55,954 nt of DNA from an uncultured bacterium (GCA_903904875.1 CAIVEC010000013.1:1-55954); one strand, 5' to 3'; shown: positions 20,747-31,204, numbered from the stretch's first letter. The notes: a model not told the origin generated them from the sequence alone. A program made the numbers and translations.

Positions 20747-20890
20747 CCGTTTCATATCGCTCCAGGTTGCTCCAGATCGTTTCAGATTGTTGCAATATAG
20801 TGCAATATGTGGCGTTCGCCTAGGCGAACATGAGTCAATATGTGGCGCGAAGCCGCCATAGGCGGAAGAGTGTGTAGCAATATAGTATAT
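20747..20890. repeat. R2 element
   Basis: CAGATTG-type words, the palindrome GTTCGCCTAGGCGAAC and repeated ATATTG/CAATAT words fill the gap between ctpA and the sigma factor gene. Confidence 0.7.
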
Positions 20891-20921
20891 ATAGTAGTTT
20901 TTTATTTCATTATGTAGCACG

Positions 20922-21482
20922 GTGGTCAGCTTTGATGCAGAGCATGTAAAAAAGATGAAAGAGCAAGAACCAAATGCCTTCAACCAATTCTACTTACAAA
21001 CGGTTGATATGTTTTTCCGCTACATCAATGCAAACTATTTTATTGTCAAACAAGATGCCGAAGATATCATCTCAGATTTTTATGTAAAATTTTGGGAAGC
21101 CGTCAAATCATATAAGGAAGATCAATCCTTTACCGCCTATTTCCGAACCATATTCAAAAACACCATCAAAGATTTCTTCAAAAAAAATTCTGACACGCCA
21201 TTCACGGAACTGCAGACGAACGATGAATGAGAGCAATTTGAGGATACGCTGGTGGATGAAATGGATCTAACTAAGCTTCTCGAGGACGATTTCAGATTTG
21301 ATCAAATAGAGAAAGCTATGAAAAGATTGGACGATGTCAGCAAGGATATTATCTATTTCAGGTTTATAGAAGAGAAAACAAATGAAGAAATCGCGCTTAT
21401 TACCTGATTTTCCAATGAAATAATCAGACAAAGACTTTCCAGGGCTATCAAACAACTCAAGAAACTTTTGGAACAACAATAG
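20922..21482 (+). CDS. Sigma-70 family (ECF-like) RNA polymerase sigma factor
   Basis: A 186-residue two-domain sigma factor. Region 2 is QFYLQTVDMFFRYINANYFIV...AEDIISDFYVKFWEAVKSY, with FTAYFRTIFKNTIKDFFKK at the -10-recognition helix. Region 4 is KAMKRLDDVSKDIIYFRFIE...NEEIALITGFSNEIIRQRLSRAIKQLKKLL. Regions 1 and 3 are missing, as in ECF factors. No anti-sigma gene is adjacent. A GTG at 20922 gives the longest frame and an ATG at 20956 is an alternative start. Its targets are unknown. Confidence 0.88.
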
Positions 21483-21754
21483 AGAGTAAAAAAATATTTG
21501 ATATGAGTTTCCAGCTCCGCATCCTGTGTGGCTTTTCTAAAATATAGCGATTTTTAAACGTATATATTTATAAAAATGTCAACCCTAAATAACCAATGAT
21601 GACCACGGAAATATGAGAAAACCCAGTTCTTACCTAATAAATCAATTTATATTATGCTATGATATTTTTTCTGAAAAATCTCTTGAAATACAGTTCCTCT
21701 ATACTAATATGAGTGCTGTACACAGTACTTTTTATTTAGTAATTATTTGTACAA

Positions 21755-22036
21755 ATGACAAAGACAGCTCTTATTGCTAGCCTAGCAGAACAATTAGGTG
21801 TTTCTAAGAAATTAGCTTCTGAATTAGTTAACGCTTTCATCGAAACAGTAATCGGTGGTGTTAAAAAAACTGGAGAAGTTAGAGTACAAGGTTTCGGAAC
21901 TTTCAAAGCTTCAAAAAGAAAAGCTAGAAAAGGTGTAAACCCACAAAATCCTTCACAAACAATCAACATTCCTGCAATGAAAGTAGTAACTTTCAAGGCT
22001 GGTTCTGAATTCAAAGGTGCAGTTAAGAAATCTTAG
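21755..22036 (+). CDS. hup: HU-type nucleoid protein
   Basis: A 93-residue HU/IHF-family DNA-bending protein. MTKTALIASLAEQLGVSKK forms the dimerisation helices. The body GEVRVQGFGTFKASKRKARKG and the DNA-binding beta arm NPQNPSQTINIPAMKVVTF are followed by FKAGSEFKGAV. It has no TGA glycine codons; all glycines are GGT, GGA or GGC, and GCT/TCT codons are preferred, which suggests high expression. It is followed by a strong terminator. It is monocistronic, with a possible TTGAAA/TAATAT promoter near 21683-21710. Confidence 0.97.
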   Translation: MTKTALIASLAEQLGVSKKLASELVNAFIETVIGGVKKTGEVRVQGFGTFKASKRKARKGVNPQNPSQTINIPAMKVVTFKAGSEFKGAVKKS

Positions 22037-22053
22037 TTACTTAATTCACTATC

Positions 22054-22084
22054 ATAAAAAAACCCGCCTAGGCGGGTTTTTTTT
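22054..22084 (+). terminator. Strong terminator of hup
   Basis: AAACCCGCCTAGGCGGGTTT perfect palindrome followed by eight T. The same CCGCCTAGGCGG core recurs in the rplI terminator and R2 elements. Confidence 0.92.
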
Positions 22085-22142
22085 AATTGAGACCCAATGA
22101 AAGGCTGAAATGAAATGAAGTTTTTCATGAGGTCGAAATTAT
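22085..22142. repeat. R6 repeat downstream of hup terminator
   Basis: AATTGAGACCCAAT ... TTTTTCATGAGGTCGAAATTAT begins right at the terminator T-run. The same order of words occurs on the minus strand behind another terminator at 30366-30428. Confidence 0.65.
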
Positions 22143-22342
22143 AGTTGCTATCCAAATAAGTCCGAAATGTAATGAGGAATTGTTGTGATAGCAACTATGC
22201 ATCCTTCAATCAAAATCCAAAACCTTTTGAAGGAGGATGTATATATTTTCTTTTAAGAAAATATATATTTGATTTTTCGTAGTAAACTACTATATATACT
22301 ATTAATTCTGAATTATGAATTTTAAATTCTAAATTTTAAAAA

Positions 22343-22747
22343 ATGACCTGATATATCGTTATAGCTGCGCTTGCTGGTGGACTGATAGGATACTTTATCT
22401 TCTATCTCAGATATCAGCATAAGGATACCGTCAACCAGCTCAGATCCAATCTCAAGGATGCAGCCAAAGAGATACAATATCTCAGCGGTGAACTCGATGA
22501 ATACGTCCAGCAGAATGCACTCTTGAAACAGAAGACAACGGAATTGCTGGAAAAAAACGATGACCTTTCTGATGTGGTTGCTGAATTAAGCAAATATTAT
22601 GTGCACTTGAAGAAAGCTGCTGAAAAGACGACCGAGCTCAGTAAATATCTTCATACGCCGAATCCGGATATAGAAGAAAAAATGCAACCATTTCTGGAGA
22701 AAGCCAAAGAGAAAGTGAATGAAGAGACCAATAAGACGTTCTTCTAA
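22343..22747 (+). CDS. Membrane-anchored coiled-coil protein
   Basis: A 134-residue protein. One N-terminal transmembrane helix (YIVIAALAGGLIGYFIFYL) is followed by a long heptad-rich coiled coil (QLRSNLKDAAKEIQYLSGEL...ALLKQKTTELLEKNDDL). The pattern resembles small inner-membrane structural or division-associated proteins, but no family is recognised. The ATG at 22343 follows an R5 repeat (22296-22341). Gly codons include TGA in MTGYIV. Confidence 0.72.
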
Positions 22748-22751
22748 AAAT

Positions 22752-22886
22752 CAATGAAAAACTAATAATGAAAAACTAAAAACGTAGGAATTGTGCTATT
22801 ACAAACTACTGTAATATACGATAATCCATAATAAAACAAGTCATTCATTTTTCACTATTCACTTTTCATTATTCATTAGTATTTCA
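22752..22886. repeat. R4 MITE-like inverted repeat
   Basis: AATGAAAAACTAATAATGAAAAAC at the left and CATTTTTCACTATTCACTTTTC at the right, with the core ACTGTAATATACG between. It ends immediately before the methyltransferase ATG. Confidence 0.7.
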
Positions 22887-22887
22887 A

Positions 22888-23526
22888 ATGTCCTACAATC
22901 AAAAGCATATCCTGATCCATGACCCGAAGACAGGATACAACACTATAGCCGACCAATACGGCGCTTATCACAAACACCTTGATAGTTTCGAAAAAGGTGT
23001 TTTTGTTAAATTCTTACCAAGAGGAAAGGAAAACTTGCATATCATAGATCTCGGTGCCGGCGACGGCAGGCTGCATAAATTCCTTGCACCGTTGAAACCG
23101 TCAAGATACGTCGCCTGCGATATTGCTGAGAAATTATTGAAAAGGCATCCCCTCCACGGCGGACAGGCTGGCACGAATGTAGAGAAGGTGGTCTGCGATT
23201 TGGAAGACACGCTCCCCTTCGATGATGAGTCTTTTGATGTTGCAACTAGTTTTTTCGTGTTAGAACATATCGAAGACATAGATAGCTTATTCGGTGAAGT
23301 CTATAGGATATTGAAATCGTGATGAATATGGATTATCGGACATTTCATCCAGAGACGTGAATTCATCCGGAAAAAAAATAAGGATCAGTTCAGAATAAAA
23401 TTCTTCAATCACAGGATACAGGACTTGGAAAAACTCCTTACCAAGAATTTTTTTTATCTCCATGTTTTACCTATCCGCGAGGAAGGGAACATCATAGGAC
23501 ATATCCTTGTTTGTAAGAAAGTATAG
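22888..23526 (+). CDS. SAM-dependent methyltransferase
   Basis: A 212-residue class I (Rossmann-type) methyltransferase. Motif I is IIDLGAGDGRLHKF, followed by YVACDIAEKLL, then VVCDLEDTLPFDDESFDVATSFFVLEHI and LFGEVYRILKSGG, which are the usual motif II-III and post-III blocks of the Methyltransf_11 type. The substrate cannot be told. The start abuts an R4 repeat. The C-terminal part (RIQDLEKLLTKNFF, EGNIIGHILVCKK) is a typical strand 6/7. It lies upstream of metG. Confidence 0.88.
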
Positions 23527-23554
23527 CACTTGAAAAAAAAATCGCTTTGTATAA

Positions 23555-23580
23555 AGTATCGGTAATCGATGCTTTTTTTA
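23555..23580 (+). terminator. Probable terminator after the methyltransferase gene
   Basis: AGTATCG / CGATGCT stem (one G-U pair) with a GTAAT loop followed by seven T. Confidence 0.6.
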
Positions 23581-23597
23581 CTTTACTACAAAAAGTG

Positions 23598-25175
23598 ATG
23601 AAAAAATTCTATATAACTACTGCTATCGCGTATCCAAATGCAAGACCGCATATGTGACATGCTTTGGAAATCATACAAGCGGATGCATGTGTCAGGATTT
23701 ATAGAATACTGGGGAAAGATGTTGTTTTCCAGACATGAACTGATGAACATGGTATCAAAAATCGACGTACTGCCCAGCAAGAAGGAAAGGATATTTTGAC
23801 GTTTTTGGATGAGAATGTAGAAGTATTCAAAGAATTGTATGCAAAACTCCTCGTATCTTATGATACCTTTCTCAGGACTTCTGACAAGAAAATACACTAT
23901 CCGTGAGCGCAAAAGCTTCGGACAAAACTTGTGGAAGCTGGTGATATCTATAAGAAAAAATATATCGGACTCTATTGTACTGGTTGCGAATCCTTCAAGA
24001 CGGAAAAAGAACTTGTGGATGGTAAATGTCCGGATCACATGAATATACCAATAGAAAAAATAGAGGAAGAAAATTATTTTTTCGCATTATACAAATACAA
24101 GGGACAAGTTATCGATCTCATCAAAAAAGATATCTATCAAGTCATTCCTACTACGAGAAAAAACGAGATATTGTCATTTCTGGAAAATGCAAATGATGTA
24201 AGTTTTTCACGTCCCAAAACGAGTCTGCCGCGAGGGATACCCGTACCTGGAGATGAAGAACATGTCATGTATGTCTGGTGCGATGCGTTATCCAACTATC
24301 TTACCGGACAAGGATACGGATATGATGAAAAAAGATTCAATGAAGTTTGGCCGGCTGACATCCATTTGATAGGAAAAGATATTCTGAGATTCCATGCAGC
24401 GTTTTGGCCAGCTATGCTGCTTTCCGCCAAGATAGCATTGCCAAAAAAACTTATCGTCCATGGGCATGTCACCCTCAACGGGAAAAAAATGAGCAAATCC
24501 ACAGGTAATGTAGTGGATCCTCTGGATATTCTGGATATATATGATAGAGATGCTTTTGTATTCCATCTTCTTTATGATATCAGTATAGCCAATGACGGTG
24601 ATTTCTCTGTAGAAAGACTATCACATATGTACGATAGCATGCTGATCGGCTGACGAGGGAACCTGATCAATAGGGTTGCCACCTTATGTAAGAAATACAA
24701 CGTCACGAGCGGAAAATTCAATAAGCAGAAATGGGAAGTATTTAAAGAAAATAATGATAGCAAACTTGTCAAATATATCGAAGAAGGATGGGATAGTGCA
24801 AAAATCGAAGAGCAATATCTGAAAAAAGCCGATATTAAATGATATCTCGATGACCGATATCAATTAGTTCAGAAAGCGAATGAATACATGACCAAAGCTG
24901 CGCCATGGAACAAATATAAGAACGAAGCAACCAAAGATGAAGCGCTTGCTGATCTGCAATTTCTGCTCTATATCGTAAAAGACATAGCGCTCTTCTCAGC
25001 GCCTATATTAGTTAATGGATTCAAAAAAATCCAAGCGATATTCGGTAACGAGGAATTCAGCACCATAGATTCTACGGTAAATAATGTTGATAATAATTTC
25101 AAAATTGTCTTCGATATGGAAGAATTTCCCGTAAATCTGAATCCACAGATCATCTATCAGAAAAAAGAAATCTAG
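23598..25175 (+). CDS. metG: Methionyl-tRNA synthetase
   Basis: A 525-residue class Ia synthetase charging tRNA-Met. The HIGH-like motif is ARPHMGHALEIIQAD (Gly by TGA). TGTDEHG and a zinc-type CTGCESF...GKCPDH follow, then YVWCDALSNYLTG, HLIGKDILRFHAAFWPAML and the KMSKSTGNVVDP loop. The anticodon-binding helical domain (INRVATLCKKYN, ANEYMTKAAPW) closes the protein. There is no C-terminal EMAP-like tRNA-binding domain, consistent with the shorter bacterial forms. Start ATG at 23598, stop TAG four bases from the convergent permease stop. Confidence 0.97.
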
Positions 25176-25178
25176 ATT

Positions 25179-26147
25179 TTACAATACTATATTAAAGATA
25201 TATCCCGCAATGATTATAAACAATGCTACTATTCCAAAATAAGTAAGCAACAATTTCATTTTCATCACTTTTCTTAGAATAAGAAATTCTGGCAAAGAAA
25301 GTCCTATTACTGCCATCATAAATGCAAGGGCTGTGCCTATAGGGACTCCTTTTGCAATCAATGATTGTACAACAGGAATCACTCCTGCTGAATTTGTATA
25401 CATAGGAACTCAAATAATAACCGCTAAAGGAACAGCAAAGAGGTTGTTTTTTGTGATATAGTGTTCAAAAAATCATGTAGGAATAAATCAATGAATAACT
25501 CCTCCGACAGCAACTCACAATAAGACATACGGCATAATTTTCCGTATCAAAGCAAAAGAATTATCGCTGATCTGTTTCAAAAATTTATGAAATTTGACGG
25601 TTTCTTGGCATATTGCTGTTGTTGCGGTTTTTCTAGCATTCATAATAAAATCTGCTACCTGATTTTCCATCTTCAGTTTTCCGATAACAAATCATCCTAC
25701 TATTCAAAGTAAAATCCCTGTAATGACATAGATAGCGGTTATTTTGAAACCGAATAATCCACCAAGCAATGCTATCGCAACTTCATTGACCATCGGTGAG
25801 GTAATGAGAAAGGTGAATGTCACACCCAATGGAATTCACGCCTTGAGAAATCACACAAATAACGGAATTGCAGAACAACTGCAAAAAGGAGTGATCACCC
25901 CGAAGAAAGAAGCAAACACATATTCTAGTCAGTATAGTTTTTTTCTTGCCAAAAAATCTCTTATTTTTTCGATAGGAAGATAGTGATTAATGAGCGTCAT
26001 GATATGCACAATCACTATCAATAAGATGAAAATTTTGATAGAATCAAATATGAAAAAATTTAACACTTGTGCAATATGAACAGTAGATTCTAGATTCAAT
26101 ACAGAATATGTAAACCAGTTGGTTAAACTCTCTAGTCGTGTAAACAT
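25179..26147 (-). CDS. Permease of the UPF0718 (YraQ/ArsP-like) family
   Basis: A 322-residue multi-pass membrane protein. The hallmark of the family is [24 protein letters not shown], with the conserved Cys-Ser-Cys, repeated at the second half as PMYTNSAGVIPVVQSLIAKG. There are about eight hydrophobic segments. Members are proposed exporters, including organoarsenical efflux for ArsP, or are linked to thiol chemistry. It is translated 4 bases after a small CxxC thioredoxin-like gene on the same strand, a pairing known for this family. Start ATG at 26147; several glycines are TGA. The substrate is unknown. Confidence 0.88.
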
Positions 26148-26151
26148 TATA

Positions 26152-26391
26152 TTATTTTCTATTTGTTAAAATATTATTCATTTCATCTTTGTCAGGAATC
26201 CTGCCTGTAATTACAACCTTCTCGTCTATTACTAATCCTGGCATTGCAATAATATCATACTGCATGATCTTTTCCATATTATCAACCTTGATAATTTTGC
26301 ATTTAAGTTCTAATTCTTTTACTGCCTCTTCAACGGTTCTTTGCAATAGTTTGCATTTTGGACATCAGGTCCCGAGTATTTTTATGATCAT
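26152..26391 (-). CDS. Small thioredoxin-like redox protein
   Basis: A 79-residue thioredoxin-fold protein with the active site GTGCPKCKLL, whose second glycine is TGA. The cis-proline strand AMPGLVIDEKVVITGRIP follows. It matches the redox-active disulfide protein 2 family, which is commonly encoded beside UPF0718 permeases, as here (4-base gap to the permease). It probably acts with the permease in a thiol or metalloid process. Start ATG at 26391 gives the full strand before the CxxC. Confidence 0.9.
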
Positions 26392-26408
26392 AGTAGAAAA
26401 TTAAAAAA

Positions 26409-27632
26409 TTAAACAATAGCTTTTGTCTTTTTTGTATTTACAAAAGTGAATAAGAACATGATGATGATGCCGATAGCGAATGCGAAGAGAAAGGTTGCTT
26501 CCGGAGAGATTTTATCCCAGAGCATTCAGAGAATATATCAACCAGGAAGTGAAACGATTCCTATAGCGGTATGGAAAACTCATAAAGCAGTTCATTTCCA
26601 TTCTTTTCCTGCAAGATCAACGACTAAAGCTCTTTCAGTACCATCTACGATAGCGAATAATAGCCCGAAAAGTATGAAGAAGAAAATAACTCGTCAGATC
26701 TGAGTGACTAATGCTAATCATAACGTTACGCATAAAAACAAGCTATATGCTATCCAGAGCATAGTCTTTCTTCAGAAACGATCAGAGAGGATTCCCATAG
26801 GCGTGGAAACCAGTGTATATACACCATAAAATAGTACATAATATAAGATAGCTCTTTCATCGGTCGCTCCTACGCTTTTGGCTTTAAGCAACAAGAACGC
26901 ATAGCCGAAATTCACTAAGCCGAAAAGTGCTGAAACGAGGATGAAGAGTTTCAAATTCCTTGGCAAAAGCTTCAATCAGGTTATCAATGACGTAGCTTCC
27001 ACTTTGGTATGTTTATGAACATGTTCGTAATTCCGATGATTTTCGTGCTTCATTTTCTTCGCTTCTTTGACAAAGAGGATTGCAAAAACTGCCAAAAGTC
27101 ATGGCAAGAACGCGAAAAGAAACATTTTCTGGAATCCCAACAAAGGGAATAGAACTAATGCCAAAACCGCACCAAAGACTGATCAGGTTCCATCCATCGC
27201 CCTCTGGATACCGTAGGCTTTCCCCATATATTGCGGTTCTGTATAATCGGCGACCAAAGCGTCTCTCGGTGCGTCTCTCAGCCCTTTTCCTATCCTTTCA
27301 ATCACTCTGAAGACCAATACTGCCGGCCAAGTTTTTGCTAATGCGAATAACGGTTTAGTGATAGTGGAAAAACCATAGCCGATGAGGACAAATATTTTTC
27401 TCTTTTTGAATTTATCTGACAGATATCACGAAAACACTTTCAACAACGATGCGGTTGTATCCGCCGCTCCTTCTACGATTCCTATGATGGTTGCTCCTGA
27501 TCATAAGCTCGTAAGGAACAACGGTATCAACGGGAATATCATCTGAGAACTCAGATCAGTAAGCAAGCTTACTAACCCAAGGATAAGGACATTTCTGGAA
27601 ATTCATTTGATGAAATATTTCCGGTTTTTCAT
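26409..27632 (-). CDS. Major facilitator superfamily transporter
   Basis: A 407-residue MFS permease with about 12 transmembrane helices. The loop 2-3 signature is GYLSDKFKKRK, repeated in the second half as GILSDRFGRK. An RIGKGLRDAPRDALVADY segment and ERALVVDLAGKE are typical of the YfcJ/MDR-like group with the G-x-R-D-A-x-x-D-A motif. A His-rich cytoplasmic loop (HENHRNYEHVHKHTK) is notable and could bind metal. The substrate is not predictable. It follows the PHP gene by 8 bases, so it is probably an operon member. Confidence 0.88.
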
Positions 27633-27640
27633 GGCATCAT

Positions 27641-28309
27641 TTATGATAAATATCCTTGTTCTTTGAGGAAATCAAAACCTGCTTGTCTCTTACTAAAGTC
27701 GTAGAATGTGTGAGCATCACTATTTACATAAACACCTGCTTCTATCAAGGGAAGAATTTTTTTAAATTTTTCTATATCGTCTCTGCCTGTATCTAAATTA
27801 GAGCAGTTTAGTTCTATAGGAATCTGATATTGATTAAGTACCTTGGCGACAGCCTCTACATCTAGATATTCTGAAGTGTCCTTTTTATAGATATGTCAGA
27901 TGAATTTTATTTTATCATGATATTTGTGGATAGCGTTGATATATGCTTGCGTTATGTTTTTCCAATCTCATTGATAAATATCTTTATGACAGACAAGAAT
28001 ACAAAATTCCGATTCTTTTCACTGGATATCAAAGCAGCAATTTCCTTCCTCGTCCAATAGATCTCATTCTACACCAAAAATCACCTCTACCTCATTATGG
28101 ACGTTTTTTCGTCTTCTGAGACTTGATCTCCAGCTTTTGAAGCAAAATTTTTCTTTATCTATAGTAGCCTGACTATGATCAGTGATGGCGATTTTTTTCA
28201 TGCCGATCTTTCCGGCATACTGGACTATCTCATCGATGGTATTCATTCCATCAGAATAATTCAGACTATGAATATGATAATCTTCATGAATAGTGTTCAA
28301 TACTTTCAT
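27641..28309 (-). CDS. PHP-domain phosphoesterase
   Basis: A 222-residue PHP protein. The N-terminal metal motif is EDYHIHSLNYSDG, followed by IAITDHS, then GVEGDLLDEEG, and the late metal ligands are in ELNCSNLDTGR and VNSDAHTFYDF. This is the histidinol-phosphatase/YcdX-like layout of a trinuclear-metal phosphoesterase. A basic stretch (SWRSSLRRRKN) between motifs is unusual. It sits between a lipoprotein gene and the MFS transporter, with a short gap to the latter. The substrate could be a phosphorylated sugar or nucleotide; this is not shown by sequence. Confidence 0.85.
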
Positions 28310-28337
28310 TGATTAAGATATTTAAGAATAAATGTTC

Positions 28338-28709
28338 CTATTTTAATTCCTTTACACGTTTTTGGACGTCATTATAGAAACTCGTATCAGCCGTATTTGC
28401 AAGATATTTGTTGCATGCCTGTTCATATTCCAAATTTTTAGCCTTTAATTGTAATTCAATATCATTTGCCTTTTGCGCCCATGTCGCCATATCAGCAGTA
28501 TTTCACTGTGCTTGAAGTTGAGCAACCTTGAATGCATATGCCATCAATTCTATACATTGATCCTTGGTAGCATTAGTTGTAGTTGCGGTAGTTGTAGGTG
28601 TTGTGCTGGTTGTCGCATCTGAAGTGGTGGTTGTCTTAGTCCCGCATCCAGCTACAAGCAACAAAGAAAACATAGCAGCAGAAAGAAATAATAATTTTTT
28701 TGTGTTCAT
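28338..28709 (-). CDS. Small lipoprotein
   Basis: A 123-residue lipoprotein. The signal peptide is KKLLFLSAAMFSLLLVAGC, with the lipobox VAGC at about residues 19-22. It is followed by a low-complexity Thr/Ala linker (TTTTSDATTSTTPTTTATTT) and a helical domain with two cysteines (DQCIELMAYAFKVAQLQAQ, EYEQACNKYLANTAD). The Thr-rich linker is a typical spacer from membrane to folded domain. No family is recognised. The start at 28709 is selected over an earlier in-frame ATG because it gives the signal peptide. Stop TAG. Confidence 0.85.
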
Positions 28710-28743
28710 GATATGATAATTAATGAATAAAAACTTTAGAAAA

Positions 28744-30258
28744 TTAGATTTTAGTGATTTCATAACCATTTTTAGTATCGTTAATTTCTCGTCCAAGTGA
28801 AATAATTTTATTTCTGAGTTCGTCAGATAAAGTGAAGTCCTTGTCTTTTTTGGCTTGAAGTCTTTTGTCTGCGAGTTGAATGATTTTAGATGGAATTTTT
28901 ATTTCCTTAATTTCCTGACCTATCCAATCAAAGAGTCAGACTTTGAGCAAGTTCTTTTCCAGCCGATACAATACAACAAACAATTCTTTTTTATCCACTT
29001 CTTCCATCTTATCTACCGAATTGAGTGACTGATTGAGAATCGCCATAAGCTGTGGTGTATTGAGATCATCCATCAATGCTGCCATCATATCTTCCAGAGC
29101 ATCTCAGACATATTTGGAGGTTATCCCTTCTTTGAATTTTTCGTACGGTAGTATGATATCACGATCCATGATCACTTTGACATGCGGATCAAAGATTTTC
29201 TGCATTTTTTTGATAAGATTTTCTCTTGCATGTTTTGCTGCGTTCATACTGCTTCGGGTGAAATCAAAAAAGCTGCGGTAATGCGTTGTAAAGAAGAAAT
29301 ATCTGATATCCAGGTAATCATATCATTTTTCCAATACCTCGTATGGAGAGACGATATTTCCCTCAGATTTGGACATCTTTTTGCCGTTCATATTCACGAA
29401 TTGATGATGCATCCGGTATTTGACCCGTGGATGGACATCAAAAGCGCATTCAGACTGAGCTATTTCATTGGTATGATGAATAGGGATCAAATCATATCCT
29501 CCATGATGGATATCAAATTGATTTCAAAGATATTTGCTGGACATTGCACTACATTCAGCGTGCCGACCTGGAAATCATACACCTCGTGGACTTTCCCGTT
29601 CCATATCCCTTTTGCCTTCACCTACATGGAATTTCCACAATGCGAAATCGGTGATATTTTTCTTTCATCATAAATCGATTCTCTCTCCTGCTTGTATCCC
29701 TTCCAGATGTTTTTTGTAATTGGGTCAGAGAAGCTTGCCATAGTCATCGATTTTGGAGGTATCCATATATACCCCGTCGCCAGGGATGATATAGGTGTAT
29801 CATTTTGCTTCTAATTTTTTCACGAGATCAATCTGTTCGGCAATATGTTCAGTAGCTCTCGGCATGATATCAAAATCATCTATCTGCAATCACTTAAAGA
29901 AATCCCTGAATATCTTTTCGTATTTTTTTGCTAAGTCCCGAGCAGTCATTCATTCTTTCTTCGCTGCTTTCTCCATTTTTTCTTCTCCATCATCACTATC
30001 CCCTCTCAGATGTCAGACGTCAGTAAAATTAGTCATGGATATCGTCTTGTATCCCATGATATTCTTTAGCACATTCCTGATCAGATCAGCTGTAAACGAT
30101 GCTCTTACATTCCCGAAATGCGGCATACTATATACCGTAGGTCAACATGAATAGAATCCTACGAAATCTTTCTTAGGACCTGTATACTTAGGATCGTCCA
30201 TCAATGGAACGAAGAGTTCTTTCTGACGAGTAAGCGTATTATAGATATGCAATTGCAT
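28744..30258 (-). CDS. cysS: Cysteinyl-tRNA synthetase
   Basis: A 504-residue class Ia synthetase. The zinc and HIGH region is [38 protein letters not shown] is the characteristic T(N)D(V)DDK-like region. [20 protein letters not shown] and [23 protein letters not shown] supply the remaining zinc ligands. The KMSKS loop is [13 protein letters not shown], and the C-terminus is a DALR-type helical domain. It is complete and ends in TAA, 34 bases upstream of the lipoprotein gene. ATG at 30258 is used, giving [14 protein letters not shown], as in relatives. Confidence 0.97.
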
Positions 30259-30365
30259 CAACGCTAAACAAAAAAATAAAGTCATATCATAAGTACGGTT
30301 TCAGAGAAAAATTGCAATTGAAAGTACATGGTTTATCAAATTACTATTTATTAATAATATATGTA

Positions 30366-30428
30366 ATCAACCATAATTTCGACCTCATAAAAAACCTTAA
30401 TACTTAGGCTTTTTATTGGGTCTCAATT
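30366..30428. repeat. R6 repeat (minus-strand orientation)
   Basis: ATAATTTCGACCTCAT...AGGCTTTTTATTGGGTCTCAATT is the reverse complement of the element after the hup terminator at 22085-22142. Both start right at a terminator T-run. Confidence 0.65.
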
Positions 30429-30457
30429 AAAAAAAGAGGCGAGTAATAACTCGCCTC
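30429..30457 (-). terminator. Terminator of the 216-aa lipoprotein gene
   Basis: On the minus strand GAGGCGAG / CTCGCCTC with a TTATTA-type loop and a T-run. It starts 23 bases after the stop codon. Confidence 0.9.
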
Positions 30458-30479
30458 CGTAATGTTTTGTAATTGCTGA

Positions 30480-31130
30480 TTAATTACCCCAACCAAAGTT
30501 CAGGAAGCCATCTTTTTTATATTTGGCTTTATTGTTGGGATTAATTGCAAAATTTTTGAAATAATAATTTAGTTCATCTTTATACTGCCATACAACAGTT
30601 TCGTCGGGGTCAAAGATGAAGAGATGTTGTATCTCTAATTCCATCCAATCAACTCTTTCTCCCATAGTCCAATCTGGAGGACCATTAACAATTCCTGAAC
30701 AGTAGTTTTTTAAGCGAAGAAGAAGTTTGTCAGAATACCGTTTGCATACCCTGTAGACGTCAATCTGTACGCCTACACCAATGCCGTCCCATACTTTTGA
30801 TTGATGTTTCGGGTGTTTTCCACGCCAGTATTCATCATATTTTGATATGACTAGCGGTATGTCACCACGATCGGAGCGGAAGGTGTCTGCTTTCAATTCA
30901 TGCAGCAGCACTACCATTACTTCATTGGTGCAATAGTTTGCGAGGCTATCATACGTTGAAGGATTTGAAGTTGATCTATTACGATCAATAAGGTCTTCCA
31001 TCTGTTTGATTTTCTCCCCGGTTTGTTTCAGTATTTCTACTTTGATGTATCGGGGCTGGCCGTCTTTTTTGCAACTAGGGGTAGCTACAATCAAGGCAAT
31101 TCCCAAAACGAGAAAAATTAATTTTTTCAT
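30480..31130 (-). CDS. Putative lipoprotein, possibly acquired
   Basis: A 216-residue protein with signal peptide KKLIFLVLGIALIVATPSC and a lipobox-like cysteine. The mature part, with VEILKQTGEKIKQMEDLID, SLANYCTNEVMVVLL and VWQYKDELNYYFKNFAI, is not recognised. All its glycines (about a dozen) use GGN and none uses TGA, unlike most neighbours of this size, and it carries seven Trp codons. It forms a compact unit with its own promoter (31177-31204) and terminator (30429-30457). It ends in TAA, so by itself it does not prove a foreign code. Homologs may be found in standard-code bacteria. Confidence 0.8.
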   Translation of the reverse strand: MKKLIFLVLGIALIVATPSCKKDGQPRYIKVEILKQTGEKIKQMEDLIDRNRSTSNPSTYDSLANYCTNEVMVVLLHELKADTFRSDRGDIPLVISKYDEYWRGKHPKHQSKVWDGIGVGVQIDVYRVCKRYSDKLLLRLKNYCSGIVNGPPDWTMGERVDWMELEIQHLFIFDPDETVVWQYKDELNYYFKNFAINPNNKAKYKKDGFLNFGWGN

Positions 31131-31176
31131 ATGCGTTTATATTTTCGTTAGTGAATACTTTTGTTTCTTATTACGG

Positions 31177-31204
31177 ACTTTACTGATATTCTATAAAAAG
31201 TCAA
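31177..31204 (-). promoter_or_regulatory. Promoter of the 216-aa lipoprotein gene
   Basis: TTGACT (31204-31199) and TAAAGT (31182-31177) with a 16-base spacer, the same spacing as the promoters of the two TGA-terminated cassettes at 43508-43535 and 48976-49003. Confidence 0.55.
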
